The notes below the pieces were generated by a model that saw only the letters and a list, made by a program, of their open reading frames with translations, made no database searches and was not told the DNA's origin. This document shows, piece after piece, positions 23,176 to 30,479 of a DNA stretch of 43,025 nt; the stretch's first letter is position 1, and each line of letters opens with the position of its first letter. A program made the position numbers and the translations under genes. Source of the stretch: Acidobacteria bacterium RIFCSPLOWO2_12_FULL_66_21 (GTDB lineage Bacteria; Acidobacteriota; Vicinamibacteria; Vicinamibacterales; 2-12-FULL-66-21); NCBI GenBank assembly GCA_001767455.1, contig MELC01000015.1:14771-57795 (forward strand). Reading direction: 5' to 3'.

Positions 23176-25335
23176 TCAGCGAAGCCCCTTCACCATCCCT
23201 GTGGCGCGGTCGACCTCGCCGGCGAGCTTCGTGATGGCCGCGGCGACGATGGGCACGAACGAGCGCGCTTCGTCCCACTGCTTCTGCTCGATCCCTTCGC
23301 GAATACCCGGCAGCGTCTTGACCCCGTAGCCGGTGTAGAACCCCGGCGCGTACGCGAGGTGTTTGAACCACTCGCGCTTCGGGAGGCCCGCCTCGTGTCT
23401 GAATGCGCGCTCCGTGGAGTAGAGCACGCGGTTCAGCTCCGCAAGCGCGGCGCGCGGGGCCGAATCGGCCCTGGTCGCGGCTGACGCGGCCTTGTCATAG
23501 GCGTCGGCCGCCGACGACAGCCTCGCGATCGCGGATCGCAGCGGCGCAAGATCCAGCTTGCCCTTGACATCGGGCATCGTCTCGATTTCGTCCGCATAGG
23601 TCTTCAGCGTCGCCGCCGTGCCGCGGAAGTCGAACGGCAGGATCTCGGCATCGGCGAGCCGCATCAACGCGGTGCCGACGGTCTTCGACAGCGCCGCGCC
23701 GTGGGTGAAGCCACCGTCAGAGAAATGCATGTACCAGTAGAACGAATCGTAGATGGAATGGTAGATGCCGCCTCCGCCGTCGCCGCCGAAGCCGAGATCG
23801 AGCGACGCGACGTTCACGTGATCGATGAACGCCGTGTAGTCGGAGCCCGAGCCCAGCGCCTCGATCGGCAGATCCGTCTTTGCGCGAAGGTCCGACTTGT
23901 CCTTGTCCGTCTTTGCCTGCTCGACGAGACGTGCGCGTTTCGCCTCGAGCACGCTCTTGCCGCTCCCTCTCGGATCGGGCACGTCGCGCGCGACGTCGTT
24001 GATGAACTCCTGGAGCGAATGCGATCCGCTCATGCCCAGCCAGCCCTTGCCGGTGCTGTCGGTGTTGATGTACACCGCGGCCTTCTGCGAGAGCTCGTCC
24101 TTGTGCTTTTCGACCCACTCGGTCGATCCAAGCAGCCCCCACTCTTCACCGTCCCAGGAGGCGAGAATGATCGTCCGCTTCGGTTTCCAGCCGCTCTTCA
24201 GCAGCTCGGCGAACCCGCGAGCGGTCTCCATCAATGCCACGTTGCCGCTCGTCGGATCAGACGCGCCGTTGACCCACGCGTCGTGATGATTGCCCTGGAT
24301 GATCCACTGGTCGGGGAACACCGAGCCGTCGATGCGGACGATGACGTCATAGAGCGGCCGGTTCTGCCACTCGAAGGCGAGCTTCATGTGGACCTTCGAT
24401 GGTCCCGGCCCGATGTGATACGTCACCGGCAGCGCGCCGCGCCACGATTCCGGCGCCACCGGTCCCTTGAGGTTGCGCAGCAACGGCAGCGCGTCGCCGT
24501 ACGAGATCGGCAGGACCGGGATCTTCAGGATCGTCTTCGCGTCGGCGCGATCGAGCTTTCGGCCTCCCTTCTCCGAGCCCCACCCGGGTGTCAGCGGATC
24601 GCCCGGATTGATCGGCATGTCCATCACGCTCCCGCGCTGCACGCCCTGCTCGGGGCGCCATGCCCCTTCCGGGTACACGTCGCCCGGGTAGAACCCGTCG
24701 TCTTTCGGATCGGAGTAGATGATGCAGCCGACCGCGCCGTGTTCCCACGCAACCTTCGGCTTGATGCCGCGCCAGCTCCGTCCGTATCGCGCGAGGACGA
24801 TCTTCCCCTTCACGTCGACGCCTGTTTTCGCCAGCTCCTCGTAGTCCTCGGGGGTGCCGTAGTTGACGTAGACAATGTCCGCCGTGACGTCGCCGTCCGC
24901 CGAGTACGCGTTGAACGTCGGAAGCTGGCCCGCATCGGTCGAGTCCTTGTCGGCATCCACCTGCGGCTCTTTCAGCGTCGCGGTGTATTTCTCCGGCGCG
25001 ACGAGCTCGACGGTGCGCTCGGTGGGCACCGGCATGAGCGCCTCGAACTCTTCGATCGAGGCGTTCAGACCCCAGGACTTGAACTTCGCGAGAATGTATT
25101 CGGCAACCTTCCGGCTGCCGGGACTTCCGGCGTGATGCGGTTCGGCGCTGATCTCGCGCATGTAATCGCGGAGATTCTCCAGCCTGGGCATCGCCTGGAA
25201 GCGTGCTTCGAAATCCCGCTCCGCGGTCACGCTCCCCGTGGCGAAACCGCGGATGCCCGCAGGCGACTGCGATTGTGCGACCGGAGAAACGAGGAGTGAC
25301 AGGAAAAAACAGAAGAAGACTCTGAAGAGGCGCAT
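23176..25335 (-). CDS. Secreted M28 family zinc peptidase (glutamate carboxypeptidase II-like)
   Basis: A 719-residue protein with a signal peptide (MRLFRVFFCFFLSLLVSPVAQSQS). The domain order is that of GCPII/transferrin-receptor-like M28 peptidases: N-terminal start of the peptidase domain (PHHAGSPGSRKVAEYI), a protease-associated domain (VDVKGKIVLARYGRSWRGIKPKVAWEHGAVGCIIYSDP), and the metal site. The metal site has His and Asp in GNHHDAWVNGASDPTSG, Glu pair in DGEEWGLLGSTEW, and His in GGGGIYHSIYDSFYWYMHF. A helical dimerisation domain of TFR type is at the C-terminus. Such enzymes remove C-terminal Glu or other residues from peptides. TATAGT 6 nt before the ATG (minus strand) supports this start. 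Confidence 0.92.
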   Translation of the reverse strand: MRLFRVFFCFFLSLLVSPVAQSQSPAGIRGFATGSVTAERDFEARFQAMPRLENLRDYMREISAEPHHAGSPGSRKVAEYILAKFKSWGLNASIEEFEALMPVPTERTVELVAPEKYTATLKEPQVDADKDSTDAGQLPTFNAYSADGDVTADIVYVNYGTPEDYEELAKTGVDVKGKIVLARYGRSWRGIKPKVAWEHGAVGCIIYSDPKDDGFYPGDVYPEGAWRPEQGVQRGSVMDMPINPGDPLTPGWGSEKGGRKLDRADAKTILKIPVLPISYGDALPLLRNLKGPVAPESWRGALPVTYHIGPGPSKVHMKLAFEWQNRPLYDVIVRIDGSVFPDQWIIQGNHHDAWVNGASDPTSGNVALMETARGFAELLKSGWKPKRTIILASWDGEEWGLLGSTEWVEKHKDELSQKAAVYINTDSTGKGWLGMSGSHSLQEFINDVARDVPDPRGSGKSVLEAKRARLVEQAKTDKDKSDLRAKTDLPIEALGSGSDYTAFIDHVNVASLDLGFGGDGGGGIYHSIYDSFYWYMHFSDGGFTHGAALSKTVGTALMRLADAEILPFDFRGTAATLKTYADEIETMPDVKGKLDLAPLRSAIARLSSAADAYDKAASAATRADSAPRAALAELNRVLYSTERAFRHEAGLPKREWFKHLAYAPGFYTGYGVKTLPGIREGIEQKQWDEARSFVPIVAAAITKLAGEVDRATGMVKGLR

Positions 25336-25341
25336 CCGAAC

Positions 25342-25347
25342 ACTATA
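25342..25347 (-). promoter_or_regulatory. -10 box TATAGT for M28 peptidase gene
   Basis: On the minus strand TATAGT is followed by 6 nt and the ATG at 25335. This is the same hexamer and spacing as at 22442. There is no Shine-Dalgarno in the gap. Confidence 0.5.
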
Positions 25348-25372
25348 TCGTAGGGCGGGGAGCTGGCCGCAT

Positions 25373-25505
25373 GCAGCTGGCAGCTGGCAGTGGATCACGC
25401 TGTCAAACTGCGTCTCTTCGGTCGGTTCAGCGGCGGAGGTTGGGAGTTTGGAGTTGTCAGCCTCGACTCACTGCCTACTGCCTACTGCCTGCTGCCTGCT
25501 GCATA
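25373..25505. repeat. Heptamer foldback I (gcagctg ... ctgccta)
   Basis: Left words gcagctg, gcagctg, gcagtgg (25373-25393). Right words ctgccta, ctgccta, ctgcctg, ctgcctg, ctgcata (25471-25505). The inner blocks ggatcacgctgtc and ctcgactca match element H, in the same orientation. The last word merges with the -10-like CATACT of sufE. Confidence 0.88.
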
Positions 25506-25507
25506 CT
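25502..25507 (+). promoter_or_regulatory. -10-like CATACT before sufE
   Basis: CATACT ends 6 nt before the ATG at 25514. TACTAT (25504-25509) is an alternative 4 nt away. No Shine-Dalgarno is present. Confidence 0.35.
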
Positions 25508-25513
25508 ATTCGT

Positions 25514-25957
25514 ATGTCGAACGCCGCGCTTCCGGCGAAGCTGCAGGACCTCATCGAGACGTTCGAGATGTTCCCGGATGCGGCGGACCGCACGAACATG
25601 CTCCTGAGTTACGCGGATCAATTCAGGGAGGTGCCGCCCGAGGTGGCCGAGCGTCCGTTCGACAAGCGCCATCAGGTGCCGCAGTGCGAGTCGGACGCGT
25701 ACGTCTGGGCGATGAAGCGGCCCGACGGGACGCTGCAGCTCCACTTCGCGGTGGAGAATCCATCAGGGGTCTCGGCGAAAGCGCTCGCGGCGATCCTGGA
25801 CCGGACCTTGTCGGGCCTGCCCGCGGAACGAATCGCGCGCGTGGGCCCGGACATCGTCGAGCGCATCTTCCGCCAGAACATCTCCATGGGCAAAGGCATG
25901 GGACTGATGTCCATGGTGCAGGCGGTGCAGGCGCTCGCCAAGGCCGCCACAAAGTAA
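25514..25957 (+). CDS. sufE: SufE family Fe-S cluster assembly protein
   Basis: A 147-residue cytosolic protein that covers the whole SufE fold. It opens with LQDLIETFEMFPDAADRTNMLLSYADQF. The sulfur-accepting Cys58 is in HQVPQCESDAYVWAM, where E. coli-type proteins have V-x-G-C-x-S-x-V-W. The core is LHFAVENPSGVSAKALAAIL, and it ends with IFRQNISMGKGMGLMSMVQAV. SufE takes persulfide sulfur from the cysteine desulfurase SufS and passes it to the SufBCD scaffold. No sufS or sufBCD is nearby. The next gene is a rhodanese-type sulfurtransferase, so the two are linked by persulfide chemistry. Confidence 0.9.
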   Translation: MSNAALPAKLQDLIETFEMFPDAADRTNMLLSYADQFREVPPEVAERPFDKRHQVPQCESDAYVWAMKRPDGTLQLHFAVENPSGVSAKALAAILDRTLSGLPAERIARVGPDIVERIFRQNISMGKGMGLMSMVQAVQALAKAATK

Positions 25958-26004
25958 CTCCCAACTCCCAACTCCCAACTCCGAACTCCCAACTCCGAAC
26001 TTCC
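25956..26004. repeat. Heptamer array J (aactccc)
   Basis: Seven in-phase words aactccc, aactccc, aactccc, aactccg, aactccc, aactccg, aacttcc. The array begins inside the TAA stop codon of sufE. Confidence 0.9.
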
Positions 26005-26057
26005 CGAGCCCCGCGCTACCTCATCCGCGCATGGATCCACCCCGCCGCAATGCACGT

Positions 26058-26063
26058 CATAAT
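26058..26063 (+). promoter_or_regulatory. -10-like CATAAT before sulfurtransferase gene
   Basis: CATAAT (5 of 6) ends 5 nt before the ATG at 26069, with no room for a Shine-Dalgarno. Confidence 0.4.
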
Positions 26064-26068
26064 CTATT

Positions 26069-26935
26069 ATGAGTGACGATATTCAAAGCCGAGGTTATGC
26101 GCATCCCGAGGTCCTGGTCTCCACCGACTGGGTCCAGGAGCACCTGAACGATCCTTCCGTCCGGATCGTTGAATCCAACGAAGACACCCTCCTCTACGCA
26201 TCCGGCCATGTGCCCGGGGCCGTGCACGTGGACTGGACGTCCGACCTGAACGATCAGATCCGCCGCGACTACATCACGCGCGAGGGGTTCGAGCGCCTCA
26301 TGTCGCGCATCGGCGCGACGCGTGACACCACGGTGGTGTTCTATGGCGACAAGAACAACTGGTGGGCGTGCTACGCCTTCTGGGTGTTCCAACTGTTCCG
26401 CCACACCAATGCCCAGGTGATGGACGGAGGCCGGCTGAAATGGGAGAAAGAAAAGCGGCCGATGACGCGCGACGTGCCGTCGTATCCACCGACGCGGTAT
26501 GAGGCACCCGAACGGATCGACGCGAACCACCGCGCCTTTCGCGACGAGGTGCTGGCGCACATGCAGAGCCACGGTCAACTCGTCGACGTGCGCAGCCCCG
26601 AGGAATTCTCAGGCGCCCGCATGCACATGCCGGACTATCCCAACGAAGGGGCGCTCCGCGGCGGTCACATTCCGGGCGCGCGGAGCGTTCCGTGGGCCCG
26701 CGCCGTCAACCCCGAGGACGGAACGTTCAAGCCGGCCGGCGAGCTGAAGAAGATCTACTGCGAGGAGAAACAGCTCGCGGCCTCCGCGCCCACCATCGCC
26801 TATTGCCGCATCGGTGAGCGGAGCAGCCACACGTGGTTCGCGCTGAAGTACCTGCTCGGCTTCGAGCACGTGCGCAACTACGACGGCTCGTGGACCGAGT
26901 GGGGCAACCTCGTCAACGTGCCCATAGAGAAATAA
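26069..26935 (+). CDS. Thiosulfate/3-mercaptopyruvate sulfurtransferase (two rhodanese domains)
   Basis: A 288-residue cytosolic enzyme with two rhodanese modules. The inactive N-terminal module contains [21 protein letters not shown] and the [20 protein letters not shown] stretch. The catalytic C-terminal module contains [27 protein letters not shown], and the active-site loop C246-R-I-G-E-R-S-S after TIAY. The loop of six residues starting with Cys and containing Arg is closer to thiosulfate sulfurtransferases than to the CG[S/T]GVT loop of mercaptopyruvate enzymes. The donor is an inference. The adjacent SufE gene suggests a role in sulfane-sulfur handling. The start ATG is preceded by a -10-like box. 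Confidence 0.9.
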   Translation: MSDDIQSRGYAHPEVLVSTDWVQEHLNDPSVRIVESNEDTLLYASGHVPGAVHVDWTSDLNDQIRRDYITREGFERLMSRIGATRDTTVVFYGDKNNWWACYAFWVFQLFRHTNAQVMDGGRLKWEKEKRPMTRDVPSYPPTRYEAPERIDANHRAFRDEVLAHMQSHGQLVDVRSPEEFSGARMHMPDYPNEGALRGGHIPGARSVPWARAVNPEDGTFKPAGELKKIYCEEKQLAASAPTIAYCRIGERSSHTWFALKYLLGFEHVRNYDGSWTEWGNLVNVPIEK

Positions 26936-26940
26936 CGTCG

Positions 26941-26975
26941 TTGCTCGTTGCTCGTTGCTCGCGGCTCGTGGCTCG
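26941..26975. repeat. Heptamer array K (ttgctcg) and dispersed 16-mer
   Basis: Five in-phase words ttgctcg x3, cggctcg, tggctcg. About 17 bp later, 26993-27008 carries the reverse complement of the 16-mer found at 11145-11160. Confidence 0.85.
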
Positions 26976-27045
26976 CCTGGCCCGCCGCAGCCCGAAGCGC
27001 GAAGGCGGCGCGCGTGCCGGGCCCGCATGAAAGAGCAATCGGACT

Positions 27046-27072
27046 GAACCGCCGGGCCCGCGCGCCGTCTAA
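27046..27072 (+). promoter_or_regulatory. ECF-sigma-like promoter of third ADOP permease
   Basis: GAACC (27046-27050), a 16-nt spacer and GTCTAA (27067-27072). Flanking bases are also shared with the promoter at 16263-16290 (ccGTCTAAG). The GTG start at 27080 follows 7 nt later, so the mRNA would be leaderless. Confidence 0.55.
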
Positions 27073-27079
27073 GCCTGCT

Positions 27080-29548
27080 GTGATACTTCCTTCCAGGCTC
27101 AGGCATATCGCGCGCAGGCTCGGCCGCGCGCCGCTTTTTGCCGCGGTCGCGATTCTGACGCTCGGCGTGGGGATCGGCGCGAACGCGGCGATTTTCAGCG
27201 TCATCAACAGCGTCCTGCTCAGGCCTCTTCCGTTCAACGAGCCGGAGCGCCTCGTGGGGGTGTGGCATTCGGCCCCGGGTCTGCGGATCCCGCTGATGAG
27301 CCAGTCACCGTGCACTTACCTGACCTACCGGGAGGAGGGACGTGCCTTCGAGGACATCGGGCTCTGGGACGGGTCCGCGGTCACCGTCACCGGCGCCGGC
27401 GATCCCGAACGTGTGGACGCGCTGGTCGTGACCGACGGCATCCTGCCCATCCTGCGCGTGCAGCCCACGCTCGGGCGGCGATTCACGGCGCAGGACGACG
27501 CGCCGCAGGCGCCGCTCCGCGTGATGCTGACCGACGGGTACTGGCGGAGCAAGTTCGGCGGCGACGCCAGCGCCGTCGGACGCACCATCACGATCGACGG
27601 CAAGTTCGCGGAGATCATCGGCGTGCTGCCCGGCACGTTCAAGTTCCTCTCGCTGCATCCGCAGCTCGTCATGCCGTTCCAGATCGATCGCGCGAAGGTG
27701 TACGTCGGGAACTTCAGCTACCAGGGGATCGCGCGCCTCAAGCCGGGCGTCACGATCGAACAGGCGAACGCGGACGTGGCCCGGATGATCCCGATGATCC
27801 TGGATCGGTTCCCGCTGCCGCCGGGTTTCAGCCGCAAGATGTTCGTCGAGACGCGGCTCTCGCCAAAGGTCCGTCCGCTCTCGGCCGATGTCATCGGCGA
27901 GGTCGGCCGCGTCCTCTGGGTGCTCTTCGGCACGGTCGCGATCGTGCTCCTCATTGCGTGTGCGAACGTCGCGAACCTGTTTCTCATCCGCGCGGAAGGG
28001 CGGCAGCAGGAGCTTGCCGTCCACGCGGCGCTTGGGGCCGGGCCCGGCCGGGTTGCGTGGGAGATCCTTTCCGAGGCTGTCGTGCTGGCCGTTGCCGGCG
28101 GCGTCGCCGGGCTCGGGCTTGCCTATGCGGGGATTCGCGTGCTCGCCGCCGTTGCTCCCGAGGGGCTGCCCCGCATCGACGAGATCGCCATCACCCCTCT
28201 CGTCGTCGTCTTCACGCTGGGCATCTCGATTCTCGCCGGCGTGTTCTTCGGCATGCTGCCCGTTTTGAAGTTCGCGCGGCCGCGGCTTGCCGCCGCGCTC
28301 AAGGAAGGCGGACGCGGTTCGAGTGACGGCCGCGAGCGCCATCGTGCGCGCAACGTCCTCGTCGTTGCCGAGATTGCGCTCGCCGTGGTGCTGCTCGTCG
28401 GATCCGGGTTGATGCTCCGCACGTTCAGCGCGATGCGCCACGTGGAGCCGGGCTTCACCCATTCCGAAGAGCTGCTGTCGCTGCGCATCTCGATTCCGGA
28501 AGCGGTCGTGAAGGACGTCGAGCAGGCGGCGCGCGCGCACGAGCAGATCGCGCAGCAGATCGCCGCGATTCCTGGCGTGCGGTCGGTCGGCGTCGGCTCG
28601 TCGGTGACCATGGACGGCCTCGACACCAACGACCCCGTGTTCGTCGAGGATTTTCCGGACACCTCCGGGCAGATGCCGCCGATCCGGCGGTACCGATTCG
28701 TCGGCGCCAGCTACGTCGAGACGATGGGGAACCGCGTCGTGGCGGGCCGCACCATCACGTGGGCGGACGTCCACGAGACCGCCGCGGTGGTGATGGTCAG
28801 CGAGAACTTCGCGCGCGAGTACTGGAAGGATCCGGCGGCGGCGGTCGGCCGGCGCATCCGCAACCGGCCGAACGGCGCCTGGCGGACGATCGTCGGCGTC
28901 GTCGGCGACGAACGGGACAACGGTGTGGCGAAGGCGGCCCCCGCCATCCTCTACTGGCCGATGGTCGTCAGGAACTTCTGGGACGACGCGATCTCCACGC
29001 GGCGGACGATGGCGTACGCGATCCGGAGCGAGCGGATGAAGTCGCCCCCATTCCTGAAAGAGATCCAGCAGGCCGTGTGGTCCATCAACCCGAACGTGCC
29101 GATCGCCAGCGTGCGCACGATGGACGAGATCAAGGCGCAATCGATGGCGCAGACGTCATTCGCGCTCGTGATGCTGGCGATGGCGGCCGGCGTCGCGCTC
29201 CTGCTCGGGGTCGTCGGGATCTACGGCGTCATCGCGTATGTCGCCGTGCAGCGGACGCGGGAGATCGGGATCCGGATGGCTCTTGGCGCGGATCGCGGCA
29301 GCGTCAGCCTGCTGTTCGTGCGGCAGGGACTCGTGCTCGTGGTGTGCGGTATCGCGATCGGGTTGATCGCGTCCGGCCTCGCGACGAGTGTCATGGGCAC
29401 GCTCCTCTTCGGCGTGACCGCGACGGATCCGGTCACGTACGCCGCAGTGGCGGGAGGACTGGGTGCCGTCGCGCTGCTCGCGAGCTACCTGCCGGCGCGC
29501 CGGGCCGCACGCGTCGATCCGGCGGCGGCGCTGCGCTGGGGGATGTAA
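27080..29548 (+). CDS. ADOP-type ABC transporter permease
   Basis: A permease of about 822 residues starting at GTG 27080 (VILPSRLRHIARRLGRAPLFAAVAILTLGVGIGANAAIFSVINSVLL). It is a full two-half ADOP protein. MacB_PCD half 1 has TYLTYREEGRAFEDIGLWDG. The FtsX triplet 1 is VLLIACANVANLFLIRAEGRQQELAVHAALGAGP. The second N-terminal TM is NVLVVAEIALAVVLLVGSGLMLRTF, followed by a second periplasmic core. The final FtsX triplet is GVIAYVAVQRTREIGIRMALGAD, with tail ARRAARVDPAAALRWGM. No ATPase partner is nearby and the substrate is unknown. An in-frame upstream TTG (26948) lies in repeat sequence and upstream of the promoter, so it was rejected as start. Confidence 0.92.
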   Translation: MILPSRLRHIARRLGRAPLFAAVAILTLGVGIGANAAIFSVINSVLLRPLPFNEPERLVGVWHSAPGLRIPLMSQSPCTYLTYREEGRAFEDIGLWDGSAVTVTGAGDPERVDALVVTDGILPILRVQPTLGRRFTAQDDAPQAPLRVMLTDGYWRSKFGGDASAVGRTITIDGKFAEIIGVLPGTFKFLSLHPQLVMPFQIDRAKVYVGNFSYQGIARLKPGVTIEQANADVARMIPMILDRFPLPPGFSRKMFVETRLSPKVRPLSADVIGEVGRVLWVLFGTVAIVLLIACANVANLFLIRAEGRQQELAVHAALGAGPGRVAWEILSEAVVLAVAGGVAGLGLAYAGIRVLAAVAPEGLPRIDEIAITPLVVVFTLGISILAGVFFGMLPVLKFARPRLAAALKEGGRGSSDGRERHRARNVLVVAEIALAVVLLVGSGLMLRTFSAMRHVEPGFTHSEELLSLRISIPEAVVKDVEQAARAHEQIAQQIAAIPGVRSVGVGSSVTMDGLDTNDPVFVEDFPDTSGQMPPIRRYRFVGASYVETMGNRVVAGRTITWADVHETAAVVMVSENFAREYWKDPAAAVGRRIRNRPNGAWRTIVGVVGDERDNGVAKAAPAILYWPMVVRNFWDDAISTRRTMAYAIRSERMKSPPFLKEIQQAVWSINPNVPIASVRTMDEIKAQSMAQTSFALVMLAMAAGVALLLGVVGIYGVIAYVAVQRTREIGIRMALGADRGSVSLLFVRQGLVLVVCGIAIGLIASGLATSVMGTLLFGVTATDPVTYAAVAGGLGAVALLASYLPARRAARVDPAAALRWGM

Positions 29549-29556
29549 ACTCAGTC

Positions 29557-29731
29557 GCAGTTGGCAGTTGGCAGTTGGCAGTTGGCAGTTGGCTGTTCGG
29601 AGTTCGCAGTTCGCAGCCGGAAGCTGGAAACTGGAAGCGGACTCGCAGCTCGCGGGAGCTGGAAACTGGAAACTGGAAGCTGGCTCGCAGCTCGCGGGAG
29701 CTGGAAGCTGGAAACTGGAAGCTGGAAGCTG
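29557..29731. repeat. Long heptamer array L (gcagttg / gaagctg)
   Basis: Twenty-five consecutive in-phase 7-bp words without an indel. They run from five gcagttg, through gctgttc, ggagttc, gcagttc and gcagccg, to gaagctg/gaaactg words. Two 42-bp blocks of six words each (29641-29682 and 29683-29724) share the order (a/g)ctcgca, gctcgcg, ggagctg and then three gaa(g/a)ctg words. It fills the spacer between the permease and DinB genes. Confidence 0.95.
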
Positions 29732-29782
29732 AGATTGAGTTGCGCGCGCGATGAGGCCGGGCGTCGTGAGGAGACGCGGATC

Positions 29783-30364
29783 ATGCATCCGCGCGTTCAA
29801 GAACTGATCGAGCATCTCGACTCCAGCCATCGCGGGCTTCTGCAGGCCATCGAGGACGTGCCCGCGGCCGGTCGTGAGCGCAGGCCCGGGCCCGACCGGT
29901 GGTCGGTGGCGGAGATTCTCCAGCACCTCGCGCTCATCGAGGGAGGCCTCGCGCGGATCCTGGGCGAGGCCCTCGAATCCGCGCGGGCCGCCGGACTCGG
30001 GCCCGAGCGCGACACGAGCCCCGTGATCGATCCTGAGGAGATGAGGATGCTGCTCGATCGGACCCGCCGTTTCCCGGCGCCCGGCCCCGCGCATCCCAAA
30101 CCGGGCGTCACGGCCGCTGAAGCGCTCGCCGCGTTCGAGTCGTCGCACAGGAGGCTGCGCGCGGTGCTCCTGAGCGGCGACGGCCTCGCACTCGGCGAAG
30201 TCGTCCACGTGCATCCCGCGTTCGGCCCGTTGACTTTCTACAAGTGGTTCGCCTTCACGGGCGGCCACGAGACGCGGCACACGGCACAGATGCGGGAAGT
30301 GGCAAGGGTGCTGAAAGGTGCTGAGGGGTGCTGCGGGGTGCTGAAAGGTGCTGAGGGGTGCTGA
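29783..30364 (+). CDS. DinB/YfiT-like four-helix-bundle protein
   Basis: A 193-residue protein of the DinB superfamily, putative metal-dependent enzymes (many act as bacillithiol or mycothiol S-transferases; DUF664/DUF1569 relatives are of unknown function). The helices carry the metal-site histidines: one in SVAEILQHLALIEGG and two in FTGGHETRHTAQM. GAGGAG is found upstream of the ATG at 29783. The natural family end would be near QMREVARVL. The last ~16 residues (KGAEGCCGVLKGAEGC) are translated from the 10-bp repeat array that follows, which supplies the stop codon. This tail is probably not functional. Confidence 0.8.
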   Translation: MHPRVQELIEHLDSSHRGLLQAIEDVPAAGRERRPGPDRWSVAEILQHLALIEGGLARILGEALESARAAGLGPERDTSPVIDPEEMRMLLDRTRRFPAPGPAHPKPGVTAAEALAAFESSHRRLRAVLLSGDGLALGEVVHVHPAFGPLTFYKWFAFTGGHETRHTAQMREVARVLKGAEGCCGVLKGAEGC

Positions 30365-30479
30365 AAGGTGCTGAGGGGTGCTGAAAGGTGCTGAGGGGTG
30401 CTGAGGGGTCTGAGGGGTGCTGAAAGGTGCTGAGGGGTGCTGCGGGGTGCTGAAAGGTGCTGCGGGGTGCTGAAAGGTG
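30311..30479. repeat. Decanucleotide tandem array M overlapping two genes
   Basis: Seventeen copies of a 10-bp unit ctgNNNggtg with NNN = aaa, agg or cgg. One copy (30401-30409) is a base short. The array covers the 3' end of the DinB gene and the 5' end of the next gene. Because 10 is not a multiple of 3, the array changes frame at each unit and its ctga units offer stop codons in all frames. Confidence 0.95.

Noticed and set aside
30311-30479. Genuine C-terminal domain of the DinB protein
   Set aside because: The residues are encoded by a 10-bp tandem array in shifting frame, so they follow from the DNA repeat rather than from a protein domain.
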